This document shows positions 19,965-31,165 of a stretch of 64,000 nucleotides of DNA, one piece after another (positions within the stretch are counted from its first letter, which is position 1; the number at the start of each line of letters is the position of its first letter). The notes beneath the pieces were generated by a model. That model was not told where the DNA came from. It ran no database searches and saw nothing but the letters and a program-made list of their open reading frames with translations. Origin of the DNA: Cordylochernes scorpioides. Taxonomy: Eukaryota; Arthropoda; Arachnida; Pseudoscorpiones; Chernetidae. Both the position numbers and the translations under genes were made by a program. The stretch lies in assembly GCA_030710605.1 (NCBI GenBank), contig CP092863.1:63631634-63695633 (forward strand). The letters run 5' to 3'.

Positions 19965-20880
19965 AATGAAGTTGTACCTTATAAACATGTATATCGGGAT
20001 TGAGACAATAACTCTGAAAAATATTACAGTGACCTTTATTGAAGACACACTCATGGACAAAACTTAAGGAAGTTGTACCTTTTAACATGTATAACGGTAT
20101 TCAGACAATAACTCTGAAAGATATTACAGTGACCTTTATTGAAGACACACTCATGGACAAAACTTAAGGAAGTTGTACCTTATAAACATGTATATCGGGA
20201 TTGAGACAATAACTCTGAAAAATATTACAGTGACCTTTATTGAAGACACACTCATGGACAAAACTTAAGGAAGTTGTACCTTTTAACATGTATAACGGTA
20301 TTCAGACAATAACTCTGAAAAATATTACAGTGACCTTTATTGAAGACACACTCATGGACAAAACTTAAGGAAGTTGTACCTTTTAACATGTATAACGGTA
20401 TTCAGACACTAACTCTGAAAGATATTACAGTGACCTTTATTGAAGACACACTCATGGACAAAACTTAAGGAAGTTGTACCTTATAAACATGTATATCGGG
20501 ATTGAGACAATAACTCTGAAAAAAATTACAGTGACCTTTATTGAAGACACCCTCATAGACAAAACTTAAGGAAGTTGTACCTTTTAACATGTATAACGGT
20601 ATTCAGACAATAACTCTGAAAGATATTACAGTGACCTTTATTGAAGACATACTCATGGACAAAACTTAAGGAAGCTGTACCTTTTAACATGTATAACGGT
20701 ATTCAGACAATAACTCTGTAAGATATTACAGTGACCTTTATTGAAGACACACTCATGGACAAAACTTAAGGTAGTTGTACCTTTCGGCATGTATATCGGG
20801 ATTGAGACAATAAATCTGAAAGATATTTGATACAAAGTGACCTTTATTAAAGACATACGGGATAACCAAGTGTGAACAAA
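19965..20880. repeat. Inverted tandem array, about 100-bp unit, about 9 copies
   Basis: The units are reverse complements of those at 12296-13835 (GAAGTTGTACCTTTTAACAT, GTGACCTTTATTGAAGACAC). Two alternating subtypes occur: TATAAACATGTATATCGGGA and TTTTAACATGTATAACGGTA. The right edge, GATAACCAAGTGTGAACAAA, mirrors the left edge of the first array. Confidence 0.9.
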
Positions 20881-20889
20881 ATTACCTCT

Positions 20890-21235
20890 GCCTTCTTTAA
20901 AAAGGGAAAACCAGCTACATGTTGTCTGTATTGTGGAAATTCGATAGTATTGTACACCACGAACTTGTTCCAGATGGTAATGCGTTGATGTCGATCTCAG
21001 AACAACTTAGCCGAGTATATGAAGTTTTGAAGACTCGATACCCTGCTTTGATCAACCGAACGAGAGTACTCCTATAATATGACAACGCTCCAGCTCATCG
21101 TGTTAGGTCAACAACGAAAAGAATAAAAGTTTGGAGGGTATTGGAGTTCTACCTCACCCTGCTTATAGCCCGGGTATTGCGCCATTTGATTATGCATTAT
21201 ATCGGTCCATGGCTACATGGCTACAGTTGTGACGC
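20890..21235 (+). pseudogene. Mariner transposase relic
   Basis: Reading LWKFDSIVHHELVPDGNAL, then YEVLKTRYPALINRTRVLL, a stop, and YDNAPAHRV matches the central part of mariner transposases, including the second catalytic D in DNAPAH. Later residues (the SPDLAP region) are scrambled by frameshifts. No terminal repeats are visible; the 3' side runs into a 66-bp tandem array. Confidence 0.6.
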
Positions 21236-22095
21236 CGAACAAGTATCACAAGCCCATGTTAACATTCTTTGTATCATTACTATAGTATTAATTGTACATG
21301 TATCACAGGAGCCATGGCAATCTTCTCAGTATCGTTCCTATTGCAGTAGTTTACGGCCGAACTGGTATCACAGGGGCCATGCTAATCATCTCTTTATCCT
21401 TCCCATTTTTGTAGTTGTACCGCTGGACAAGTATCACAGGGGCCATGCTAATATTCTCTGTATCGTTCCTATTGTAGTAGTTGTACCGCCGAACTAGTAT
21501 CACAGGGGCCATGCTAATATTCTCTGTATCGTTCCTATTGTAGTAGTTGTACCACCGAACTGGTAATACAGGGGCCATGCTAATATTCTCTTTATCATTC
21601 CTATTGTAGTAGTTGTACCGCCGAACTGGTATCACAGGGGCCATGCTAATATTCTCTGTATCATTCCTTTTGTAGTAGTTGTACCGCCGAACTGGTATCA
21701 CAGGGGCCATGCTAATCTTCTCTGTATCCTTCCTATTATAGTAGTTGTACCACCGAACAGGTATCACAGGGGCCATGCTAATCTTCTCTGTATCCTTCCT
21801 ATTGTAGTAGTTGTACCGCCGAACTGGTATCACAGGGGTCATGCTAAGCTTCTCTGTATCGTTCCTATTGTAGTAGTTGTACCGCCGAACTGGAATCACA
21901 GGGGTCATGCTAATCTTCTCTGTATCGTTCCTATTGTAGTAGTTGTACCTCCGAACTGGTATCACAGGGGCCATGCTAATCTTCTCTGTATCGTTTCTAT
22001 TGTAGTAGTTGTACCGCCGAACTGGTATCACCGGGGACATGTTAATAATCTCTGTATCATTCCTATTGTAGTAGTTGTACCGCCGAACAAGCGTT
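21236..22095. repeat. 66-bp tandem array, about 13 copies
   Basis: The unit contains GTATCACAGGGGCCATGCTA, ATCTTCTCTGTATCGTTCC and TATTGTAGTAGTTGTACCGC. Because 66 is a multiple of three, the minus strand is open for 229 codons (21351-22040) with a 22-residue repeat of type APVIPVRRYNYYNRNDTE. Openness alone is not evidence of coding. Both edges are ragged. Confidence 0.85.
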
Positions 22096-22424
22096 TACAA
22101 GATAACATATCCAATATATTAGAAGATAATCCCTCAATGCTTCTGATAGCTTAACCAAATCTATATAAGGCCAAGTAATAATAAATCTAACTAATAACAG
22201 GATTAATAAGCGAACGTGTTTTTCTTCGTGTTCCTTCAACAACTCTGACGCTCAAAAATTGGATGGAGCGGACTTTAAGCCGCGAGCAAAGAAAGGCAAA
22301 TCCATGTCATCCATCAACTTGCGGTCCCTGCATTTCCATACTTTATCCTCTGGCCTGGCGAACGGCCATTCCGCTCCAACCGACCAGAAAGTCAACTTCT
22401 TGGGCAGTTTTCGAATTTATATTG
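22096..22424. other. Unidentified segment
   Basis: A GC-richer stretch 22255-22400 is open on the plus strand for about 89 codons without a recognised domain. On the minus strand it lies downstream of the METRS-type relic and could be continuation of the same element. Confidence 0.25.
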
Positions 22425-22650
22425 TTGCACCAAGTTGCAGATTTGCAGGGTCATCGACCTTGGTTTCTTCCTTCTTGGTGTTATACACGTTTCCCGAGCG
22501 GGTTTCCATACTTGAAGTAAATAAATAAAAGTGAATAAAAGTAAATTACCTTTTAAAGTTATTGTGTTTATTTATATGTTCCCTTCTTCGTAGTTCTTGA
22601 TCCTCAGTCTTCGTCTAGCTCCTCTTTTTCTTCAATAAACAATAACAAAA
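22425..22650 (-). pseudogene. METRSRK-type leader relic, second copy
   Basis: Matches 9610-9850 over both the short frame (METRSGNVYNTKKEETKVDD, LQLGATI) and the AT-rich flank. It ends at a stop soon after the shared region. Confidence 0.4.
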
Positions 22651-23100
22651 TTACAAAAGAATGATACCATTGTATATAATCTGTTTTAAAAATATATTAA
22701 ATAAATTGAATATTTTTAATAAATGTAGAGCTCATCAAAATTTATTAAACAATATTTATCTATTCTTTTTGATTTATTTGATTTTGTTGTTTTAAAATTT
22801 ATCTTTTCTTGAATAGGCCCTACTCTCAAGTTGCGCCATACTTTTCTATCTTTCTTTTCAGCTTTTCTTATTATATTTTCATAACTTCTCATCCAGTTGA
22901 TCAAATCCATTTCTTCTTATTTCAACATTTTTTTTGCATTCTTATCTTATTTTCAAGAATATATCTATTAATCTACTAGATGTGTTCTATCCAATTATTT
23001 TTCTGGTTATCTTTTCAAAATACCTTGTTCCTTTCTTAATCTCTTTAAGATTTCTATACTCTTGATCCCCTCTGTTATCCCATTATAATATTGACTATGT
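22651..23100. other. AT-rich spacer
   Basis: No supported feature; T-rich with short minus-strand open stretches of low complexity. Confidence 0.3.
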
Positions 23101-23119
23101 ACCCTCATAAATGTATTAA

Positions 23120-23560
23120 TACTAGCCGAATGACCCGGGCAATGCCCGTGTTTTACCCGATTGAATGTTTTGAATTAAATACTATTTGTTACACAATTAT
23201 AAATTGGCGCCTTAAATAAATGCATATATTAGTTCATAACTATAGCCTATGTGCTTGGGAAAAAGAAAGAGAGGATTCCATTTGGTTATTAACTAATATA
23301 TGCATTTATTAAAGGAGCGACCCGCTCCAACACAATAGTTACAAAAACCAAAAAGCGAGTGGGGGGGGGGGGGGGGGGGGCAAAGTCAAAAACAAAGTGT
23401 CTCGCGTAGTGGCGGCGCCATCGTAGCCACGTGATCGTAGCCAACCAATAGGAGAGCGCCATTCCAAAAAAAAAAAGCAAACGGTGACAGAGATGATGAC
23501 GCTCGTAACTGTATATAGAATATATGACAATATACACTAGAATTTTATATGTATCACAAT
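23120..23560. repeat. CCCGGG-ended repeat relic and poly-G tract
   Basis: ACTAGCCGAATGACCCGGGC at 23123 resembles the end of the family at 28860 and 38075 (CTAGCGGATGTACCCGG). A pure G run follows at about 23361-23380, then a GC-rich block with AGCCACGTGATCG. Not coding. Confidence 0.4.
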
Positions 23561-24080
23561 TATGAATAGTTCAACATCCCCAAAATGTAGATAAACCTTA
23601 ACACGCCAGCTTGGCAATCATGTATTTACAAATAAGATAATGAAGTTTTATTGAGAGAGCCACGCCTCAGGCAAGGCGAAGTCCAGCCAAGTTCGTAAAG
23701 ATTACGTCATTTCCTCCCCTGGAAACTTCAATATGTCGTTAGTGAGTTTCACGACCGGTAGTCCTGACAACAACAGATAATCTCGCCCACTCATGCAGAT
23801 CACACCCTACTGGACCTTGACCGCGTCTTCGATCGCTGGCCTCTCTCAGATGACATCCAACCTGCCTCGTCTTTTATGTTACCCATAGATGCCTGAAACC
23901 ACTTGGCCCCATGAATGCTCCATTTATGCTTCCTTTCTCCCTGTGTTGAATCTGTATAAGACTGGTGGACGTAATAAAGCTGTATGTTTGGATATACTGG
24001 TTTCCTGTACTTTTCAGTGATACCCTAACCTTAACATATGCATGGTTGAATCTGTGTCCACTGAACATGCCTCGTACCTG
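23561..24080. other. Unidentified segment preceding a tandem array
   Basis: Moderate-GC sequence (GAGAGCCACGCCTCAGGCAA) with no recognised frame. The end (23940-24070) resembles a diverged first unit of the following 118-bp array. Confidence 0.3.
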
Positions 24081-24765
24081 GATGCTCTTGGTGGATTCTG
24101 TGCTGCCTGGAGTATAGGAGCTCTATCTATACTTCCTTCCTGTGGCGAATCTGAATAAGACTGGTAGTCTTAATAAAGCTGTATGTTTATATTCAGAACA
24201 ATTGTTGGGTTCTGTGCTGTCTGGAGTATAGGAGCTCTATCTATACTTCCTTCCTGTGGTGAATCTGAATAAGACTGGTAGTCTTAATAAAGCTGTATGT
24301 TTATATTCAGAACAATTGTTGGGTTCTGTGCTGTCTGGAGTATAGGAGCTCTATCTATGCTTACTTCCTGTGGTGAATCTGTATAAGACCGGTGGTCTTA
24401 ATAAAGCTGTATATGTGTATATTAAGAACAATTGTTGGGTTCTGTGCTGCCTGGAGTATAGGAGCTCTATCTATGCTTCCTTCCTGCGGTGAATCTGTAT
24501 AAGACTGGTGGTCTTAATAAAGCTGTATATGTGTATATTAAGAACAATTGTTGGGTTCTGTGCTGCCTGGAGTATAGGAGCTCCATCTATGTTTACTTCC
24601 TGCGGTGAATCTGTATAAGACTGGTGGTCTTAATAAAGCTGCATATGTGTATATTAAGAACAATTGTTGGGTTCTGTGCTGCCTGGAGTATAGGAGCTCC
24701 ATCTATGCTTCCTTCCTGCGGTGAATCTGTATAAGACTGGTGGTCTTAATAAATATGTGTATTTT
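24080..24765. repeat. 118-bp tandem array, about 6 copies
   Basis: The unit contains TTCTGTGCTGCCTGGAGTAT, AGGAGCTCTATCTATGCTTC, GTGAATCTGTATAAGACTGG and TCTTAATAAAGCTGTAT. Copies are more than 90 percent alike by eye. Each unit carries an AATAAA-like signal (TTAATAAAGC). Function unknown. Confidence 0.85.
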
Positions 24766-25010
24766 ATGGCAATATGTTTCTTTTCATTTCTACAGACCTT
24801 ACTGCAATGATATAAGTTATTGAATGAGAGGGCTTGGCTCATCAGTAGTGAACCGTCTCAGCGTTTTCACCACATTAATCTACAGACCGCTCTACTATTG
24901 TATTGGATTGATTTTCTTATATACCCTGTATTTACTATGGAAGACAGCTTAGGGGTGTTTAAGGAACCTATGGACATAAGTTTATAGGTCTGTAGAGGTG
25001 CATACATATA
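24766..25010 (-). repeat. Structured element, decayed copy
   Basis: Resembles the 368-bp-unit family. Read on the minus strand: GCGGTC TGTAG, GTGGTGAAAACGC, CTACTGATGAGCCAAG. The CUGAUGA strand is perfect, while the GAAA strand has one substitution in helix III. Confidence 0.6.
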
Positions 25011-25151
25011 ATTACAAGGAATGGCATATAGCATTGCTCATCCGCAAATATGGTTTAATATCAACTATAGAGACAAAAAAAAACACATTACCAAAAAATA
25101 ATTCGAAACTATTATAGACGCGTATCATTTATTTTAAAAATTAAACAATTT

Positions 25152-25292
25152 CTACTGTCCTTACTGCAATGTAAAAATTAATGGGAGGTCCTGGCTTATC
25201 AGGGTGTTGAAACCTCCCAGCGGTTTCGCCAGTATCACCACTGATGAGCCAGGCCCTCCCATTAATTTTTTCATTTGAAGAAAGGACAGTAG
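25152..25292. repeat. Structured element rearranged into a palindrome
   Basis: Bounded by CTACTGTCC (25152) and GGACAGTAG (ending 25292). The left half is in minus orientation up to TTTCGCCAGT, then the sequence switches to plus orientation with ACCACTGATGAGCCAGGCCC. The result is a short palindrome lacking a cleavage strand. Such switching suggests template jumping between strands. Confidence 0.55.
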
Positions 25293-25459
25293 ATAAGTAG
25301 ATATAATTTTATAAAATAAATAAAACTTCCAGGGTTAAGTATCTTGTGTAACTTTTATTTTCAAGATTTCGGATTTGTCAGTACTTCAACAGTAGATGTA
25401 ATTATCAAAATTCGAAACTATTTTAAACGCGCAAGATTCTTTTTGAAAATAAACAATTT

Positions 25460-25663
25460 CTACTGCCCTTACTGGAATGGAAAAATTAAAGGCAGGGCCT
25501 GGCTCATCAGTGGTGAACCCTCCCAGCGGTTTCGCCAGTTTAATCTACCATACCGCTGTTATATTGCATTTTTGGAACTTGCTTTTATAGTGATACTGAT
25601 GCTAGAGACTCTTGGAATAGGTATTTTAGAAAAACTATGGACATAAGCTTTGAGGACAGTAGA
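25460..25663 (-). ncRNA. Structured element, subfamily 2, full core
   Basis: Minus strand core (25491-25557): AGCGGTA then TGGT (cleavage strand); CTGGC, GAAA, CCGCT; ACCA, CTGATGA, GCCAG. All canonical hammerhead residues are present with H17 = A. Compared with the array copies at 31345-31410, helix I changes A-U to G-C and helix II changes U-A to C-G, both compensated. Ends are CTACTGCCC and GGACAGTAG. The strand order is not that of any known hammerhead permutation. Confidence 0.6.
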
Positions 25664-26100
25664 TTTACATACAATTATAAATATATAATATGCTTCGAGC
25701 AATCGCTCTTCCATTTTTACATTGCAGTATGGGCAGTAGAAATTGTTTAATTTTAAAAAGAATCTTGCGCGTTTAAAATAGTTTCGAATTTTGATAACAG
25801 ATGGCGCGCTAGTGTATCATACTATATAGTAGATATAATTGTTTAATTTTTAAAAAGAATCATAAGCGTCTATAATAGTTTCGAATTTTCATAACAGATG
25901 AGGCGCTAATGCATCAAAAAATAATTGTTGAAGATATCATCAATAGATGGCAATTAAATTTATAAAAGTTGTATGTCTGTACATGTATAAATTGTTTTAT
26001 CTTACATTTTAACAAAAGAGTTTTAAAATTGATTATTTCATTCAAATTATAAATAGAAAGAGTTTCTTTCAACATTATTTCAACCAATAGCCATCTCAAT
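25664..26100. repeat. Fragments of structured-element flanks
   Basis: The flank ATTCGAAACTATTATAGACG and GGCGCGCTAATGC occur several times here (about 25740-25920) and also at 53750, 54180, 63350 and 63650. A lone right end TTGCAGTATGGGCAGTAGAA is at 25726-25745. These are partial copies joined end to end. Confidence 0.45.
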
Positions 26101-27465
26101 AATTCACATAAAACTCTTTACCGGCAAACCTGGTGAGTCTATACCGAAAGGCCCTCACTTTCCTAAATTAAAAAAGGAAGGAAACAGCCATTGACTCTTT
26201 TGTGGCTCAAGACAATTTTTCTTAGGGTGGAATTCCTTTCACAAAGTTCGATAGGGGTTCTCTAAATGTCGCTTTTTATTTGGTGACGCTGGTTAAAATG
26301 ATTATAAAGGTCGCACGCTCTAATTCAATATAGCAATGTTTGCCCAGCTCCTGGCCTGACGAGCTGGCCTTGATTGCCTGCTCTCGTCTGCTAACTAACG
26401 TCTTTTTAGTCGCAATAAATTCTTCTCTCTTTTTGTTTTATTTTTAAACATTTTCCTATTATTTATAAGGGGACTATCGTGCTATCTATATTGTTGTGTG
26501 TTGAAGCAAGAAGTTGAATATTCTTTGAGTATGAAAGCTTGTGAAAAATAGGAACTTACCCTCTATTATTAATTTTTTTTTTTTGCTTTGTCGTCTGTTT
26601 TGCACAAGTTGAATCTGGTTAGAACGATGTATAAAAATTAGATGAATCTTTTGTTGCCTTAAATACGAGATAATTAACTCGTTTCTATATATATATCAAA
26701 ATATTTTTTAAGTTTTTTTAATAAATTAATTTTATAAAAAAAATCTGAGAGTCGTCTTGAAAAACGATTCAACATGTGTAAACAAATAGTCAACTGATGG
26801 TACATGTGACTGTGCAGATCTATATCAATTTGTAAATAGCAGATAATATTATCACAGATTTAACTATTTTTGTAAATATATGTATGATTATCTTTCTAAC
26901 CTGAAAGGTTCAGGTTCCTAATATATATTATTGTTTTCTTTTTATTTTTAATTATTTTTTCTTGTATAATATGTTTATAACTGTTTCTGTTTTTAAAAAA
27001 AAATGTAAATCGATGCATTTATCATTAGCCGGGATATCGTGTTTTGTGTATTGAAATAAAGAAAATAAAATAGTACATGTAACCGTTAAAAATTATTTTA
27101 ATTATTATTTTTTATTCAATTATTTTTTTATCAGAGAGAAACGGCATCATAGATAGGATGGGTATATATTGTATTTGACCATTGACCACTGTTTTACGGC
27201 AATGTGTTAAATACAATATGCCAGTAATAAATTAATCTTCGTCTTGTTTGGATTTCGACCTGGTGATTTATAAATGTCCAGCTACATCTCCAACCCCTCC
27301 TACAACCGGCCTGACAAGACCCCGAACATCATGATCTTCCTGGACTGGACCACAAGCCCAGCACTGCACCAAATAAACCTTCTGAGTAGTACATCCCCGC
27401 CTTTGTCTCATCACAATATATAAGAAATAAAAATAGTAAGGCACGAATGTTTCTTTTTAAATATA
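26101..27465. other. Unassigned region
   Basis: 26110-26400 is moderate in GC (CTGGCCTGACGAGCTGGCCT) but has no recognised frame. 26420-27230 is AT-rich. A 49-codon frame at 27275-27420 (MSSYISNPSYNRPDKTPNIM) is not recognised and could be chance. I see no convincing gene. Confidence 0.25.
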
Positions 27466-27475
27466 AATCAAACTT

Positions 27476-27688
27476 CTACTGTCCTTACTGCGATGTAAAA
27501 ATATATTGGGAGGGTTTGACTCATCTGTGGTGAACTCTCCCAGCGGTTTCGCCAATTTAATCCACCAGATCGTTTCATTGAGCTCTAAAACTGTATTGGA
27601 GCATTCTGATTTTATATACTGCAATGAAGGGTGGAATCTGAAAAATGGTTTTCAAACAAACTATAGACATGAGCTTTCAGTACAGTAG
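27476..27688 (-). repeat. Structured element copy
   Basis: Minus strand: ACGATC TGGT, TTGGC GAAA CCGC, ACCA CAGATGA GTCAA. C3 U4 is changed to C3 A4 in the CUGAUGA strand, and helix III is weakened. The overall layout and hairpins are retained. Confidence 0.6.
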
Positions 27689-27846
27689 AATTACTTATAA
27701 ATATTTGCATCGAGCAATGCTCTTCCGCAAACAATAAGTACAAGACCAGTTAGGTATAGTTAATTATAAGGTGATAACATGTCATCTATATATAAGGAAT
27801 GGAAGCATTAAATCACGAATGTTTCTTTTTATATATAAAACAAACT

Positions 27847-27975
27847 TCTAATGTCCTTATTGCGATGTGAAAAAATATTGGGAGGGCTTGGATCATCTGT
27901 GGTGAACTCTCCCAGCGGTTTCGTCAATTTAATCTACCAGACCACTTCTCTTAGAGCTCTAATACTGTATTGAAC
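27847..27975 (-). repeat. Structured element copy, truncated
   Basis: Minus strand: GTGGTC TGGT, TTGAC GAAA CCGC, ACCA CAGATGA TCCAA. It shares the CAGATGA substitution with the copy at 27476, so the two derive from a common decayed source. The far end is missing. Confidence 0.55.
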
Positions 27976-28129
27976 TTCATTGTAGCGTATATAATCAGAA
28001 TCGTCCAATACAGTGTGGTCTTCATTTGTCTTCAGGCTAGTGCGCCTCCACTTCCGGCCTATGACTGCATATTGAATAAGGAGTCCACTGTGACGTTGTC
28101 GGCTCCGCTTATTTTTAAAACATATATAT

Positions 28130-28520
28130 ATATATATATATATTATATTAATTTTAAAAAAAGATTTTTGAGTTTCTGCTTGAATTTTGATCATGTTGAG
28201 GATTATGGTAATGGTGGTGCAGTCATGGTAGAACAATAATCTTGAAAAATATAATGTCTTGAATAGTGATTTCTTTATTGAGCTGAGGAATGAATACAGA
28301 TGAAAAACATAATTTTGTACAAGTACTGCCTGGCTTAAGGCGTAAGAATAATTAAAACAAAATATTATTTACATAATTACAAAGTTTTGGGTCGGCCAGC
28401 GGGGAAGAACAACAACGAGTTTTATATTCAAAGTGTGACCTCTGGCGGTCGATTTAAACAGAGTATTTATATCTATGACATTATAATTTTAAATAAAATA
28501 ACACTAACATAATTATAAAT
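28130..28520 (-). repeat. R2 repeat copy (uninterrupted)
   Basis: Matches the flanks of Tc1 copy 1 (GAGGATTATGGTAATGGTGG; GTACTGCCTGGCTTAAGGCG; TGACCTCTGGCGGTCG) without the transposon and so shows the pre-insertion state. An (AT)n tract begins it. Confidence 0.6.
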
Positions 28521-28854
28521 AAATTATTTTAATTGAACATTTTAAATAAATTATTTTAATATAACATATATATATATAATCAATTAGAACAAATAAACGT
28601 AATTAAATGTCAAAATAATGAATGCAATATTCATAGCCCATTCTGTGATATTATTTTTTAACTTTTGACTATTTTTATATTTATTAATGACAATTCTTTG
28701 TAATGATCCAATTATATACATCGTGTATAATAAGGATAATTTTTTTTTAATTTTTAAAAACATCGTAAAATGTAACGTAGAAAATTAGGAAAGACAAATT
28801 TCAGGATGACACAGCAATTTATTTAAGGCAAACACAAAGTCAACATTTATAAGA
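28521..28854. other. AT-rich spacer
   Basis: Very AT-rich. The end (28785-28830) contains AAATTAGGAAAGACAAATTTC, an internal motif of the CCCGGG-ended repeat family. Confidence 0.35.
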
Positions 28855-29335
28855 TACTAGCGGATGTGTACCCGGCTTCGCCCGGGTTTTATCCGACTGA
28901 AAGTTTGCCTAACGAATATTATATATTATGAAGTATAATAAACAAGGTTAAAGATTAGTTTTAATTATTAATCAAGATTGTGTGTGAATATGTGAGAAAG
29001 ATGTAATATCGTTGTTGTTTTCTTGGCCGACTGTTTTACATATGGTGTTACCTTAAAATTGCTTGTTTTGAATATTTTTTTAGATTGAGTTGAATGAATT
29101 GCTGAATTTTTTTTGTATTTATATATAAATAAAATTAACTCTGTTGAATTCTTTTGTATTTTATCGATAACAGCAAAGTTATGTATTTTAAAGTTAGGAA
29201 AAATATTTTGATGTTAAGCAAAACCTGCTCCATCTCGTTTTACATAAATGTTGAAAATTTGGTCGAAATTGATGCATTGTAACGAAAGTTTTTAGCGAAC
29301 ACCACTTATGAAATTTGCATTTTATTAATATAGAT
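28855..29335 (-). repeat. CCCGGG-ended dispersed repeat
   Basis: Begins ACTAGCGGATGTGTACCCGG on the plus strand, which is the right end of the family on the minus strand, and extends to about TTAATATAGATATAAT. The family has one end rich in CCCGGGCGAAGCCGGG and another with TATATATAAAAATGAATG. It is non-coding and its class is not resolved. Confidence 0.5.
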
Positions 29336-29350
29336 ATAATATAAATGAGT
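29336..29350. other. 15-bp direct repeat, left flank of the 368-bp array
   Basis: ATAATATAAATGAGT occurs here and again exactly at 34075-34089, just outside the whole inverted-plus-direct array. This looks like one long target-site duplication and implies insertion as a preformed concatemer. Confidence 0.7.
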
Positions 29351-29743
29351 AAATTAAATTTTATTGCCCTCTATCGTTAAAATTTTACACAAATAAATTT
29401 ACTGGCAATGCGTTTCTTTTTTAAATCTCTACAGACCTTACTGCAATGATATGATTTAATGAATGAGAGGGCTTGGCTCATCAGTAGTGAACCCTCTCAG
29501 CGGTTTCGCCAAATTAATCTCTAGACCGCTCTACTATTGTATTGGACTGGTTTTGTTATATACCCTGCATTTTCTATGGAAGGCAGCTAAATGGTGTTTA
29601 GTGAACTATGGACATAAGCTTATAGGTCTGTAGAGGTACATACATATAAATTTCAAGGTATTGCATCGAGCAAAGCTCTTCCGCGCAAGACATGTTTTCA
29701 TAACCATTATATATTAGTAAATAAAATTTAATTTACTAATATA
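29351..29743 (-). repeat. Inverted copy of the 368-bp unit
   Basis: A near-complete unit in reverse orientation to the eight downstream copies, with the element ends CTCTACAGACCT (29427) and AGGTCTGTAGAG (ending 29635). The joint with the direct array is a palindrome, TATATTAGTAAAT / ATTTACTAATATA around 29710-29743, into which Tc1 copy 2 inserted. Confidence 0.85.
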
Positions 29744-31163
29744 CACTGCGTGACATTGAAAATGGAACACCAAGAAATAGTGGCCAGAAAGTGATGAAAC
29801 TCGGCAGACAGAGAGAGACAGGGACGAACAATAAGTGATCTTTATTTCAAAATGATAATTATAATACAGAGCGAGAACGGCGTCGGCTTAGTAGCAAGTA
29901 GGACCACCGCGGACGGCGATGCACGCAGCAACACGTCTAGGTAGAGAGTCAATCAGAGTACGGATGGCGTCCTGAGGGATGGCTCTCCATTCCCTCTCAA
30001 CCATTTGCCACAGTTCGTCTTCTGAACGCGGCTGTGGCAAGGCATGCAAACGGCGTCCAATGATGTCCCAGACGTGCTCGATTGGTGAGAGATCAGGAGA
30101 GTACGGTGGCCAGGGAAGCATCTGTACATCTTGCAGAGCTTGTTGGCTAATGCGAGCAGTGTGCGGTCGGGCGTTATCCTGCTGATAAAGGGCATTGGGT
30201 ACCCCCTGAAGGTAGGGGAGTGTCACCGGTCGCAGCACATCATCAACGTATCGTTGGGCCGTCATAGTGCCCTGAATACGAAGTAAAGGTGACCTGGAAT
30301 CATACGCGATTGCGCCCCAAACCATGATTCCACGTTGTCGCACGGTGGGGCGTTCCACAATTACTGCCGGATTGGACCATTCTCCACGTCGATGCCACAC
30401 GCGTACACGGCGACTATCACTGGACAAGCAGAAACGCGACTCATCTGAGAACACGACCCTGTGCCATTCCGTCATCCACGTCGATCTAGCCCGGCACCAT
30501 TCCAAACGTTGGCGCCTATTCGGTGGGGTCAATGGCAGTCTTCTTAGCGGACGGCATGAGTGCAAGCCATTAGCAACCAATCGACGGGAAACGGTTCTGG
30601 TCGAGATGGAATGATCTAGGGTGTCTTGCACATGTTGCAGGATGGCGGTACAAGTGGCTTGTGGGGCCGCCACTGCTTGTCGAAGGATACGCCGATCCAC
30701 ACGTGCTGACGTCACTCTGGTTGCACCGACATTCCTATAAATTGCCACATTTCCTTGTTCCAACCATCTTCTCCACAGTCGGTGCACCGTGGACGCACCA
30801 AGGTGTGTACCAGCTGCGATTTGACGTATGGACCAACCTGCCCTTTTCAGTCCGATCACCATGCCCCTCGTAAAAGCGTCTGTCTGCTTGAAACTGCCTC
30901 CGTTTACGATGACCTGGCATTCTCTGTTATTACACGTGTCTTTTGACACAAGAACAAAATTTCTACAATGATTTTTCTTGAAGAAATAACGACACGAATA
31001 CTGTCCTTTCTGCAAGTTCCTTCCCTTATATCTTACTACATGTGCGCACGAGAGCTGCGCATTTTACATCATTTGCATAACTCGGTTAGGCGCGTCTACC
31101 CTGAAATTTGCATAATTTTCTGGCCACTATTTCTTGGTGTTCCATTTTCAATGTCACGCAGTG
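29744..31163 (-). mobile_element. Tc1-like transposon, copy 2
   Basis: 1420 bp with the same inverted ends as 16318-17736 and TA on both sides (29742-29743, 31164-31165). It is nearly identical to copy 1 and one base longer because of an extra A in the 5' part of the gene. It interrupts the palindromic joint of the 368-bp array. Confidence 0.92.
29888..30920 (-). pseudogene. Tc1-like transposase, frameshifted near the start
   Basis: The normal ATG at 30918-30920 (MPGHRKRRQF) is followed by one extra A near 30892, which throws the frame into QADRRF and an early stop. The rest of the transposase (from FKQTDAFTRG onward) is open and complete, with D, D and E present as in copy 1 and the same 32-residue spacing. 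The open frame extends upstream to 31015 only from a non-ATG codon. Probably inactive unless an internal ATG is used. Confidence 0.88.
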
Positions 31164-31165
31164 TA

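Noticed and set aside
26353..26385. CTGACGAG as another hammerhead
   Set aside because: No GAAA strand or pairing partner is nearby; it is a simple CTGGCC/GAGCTGG inverted stretch.
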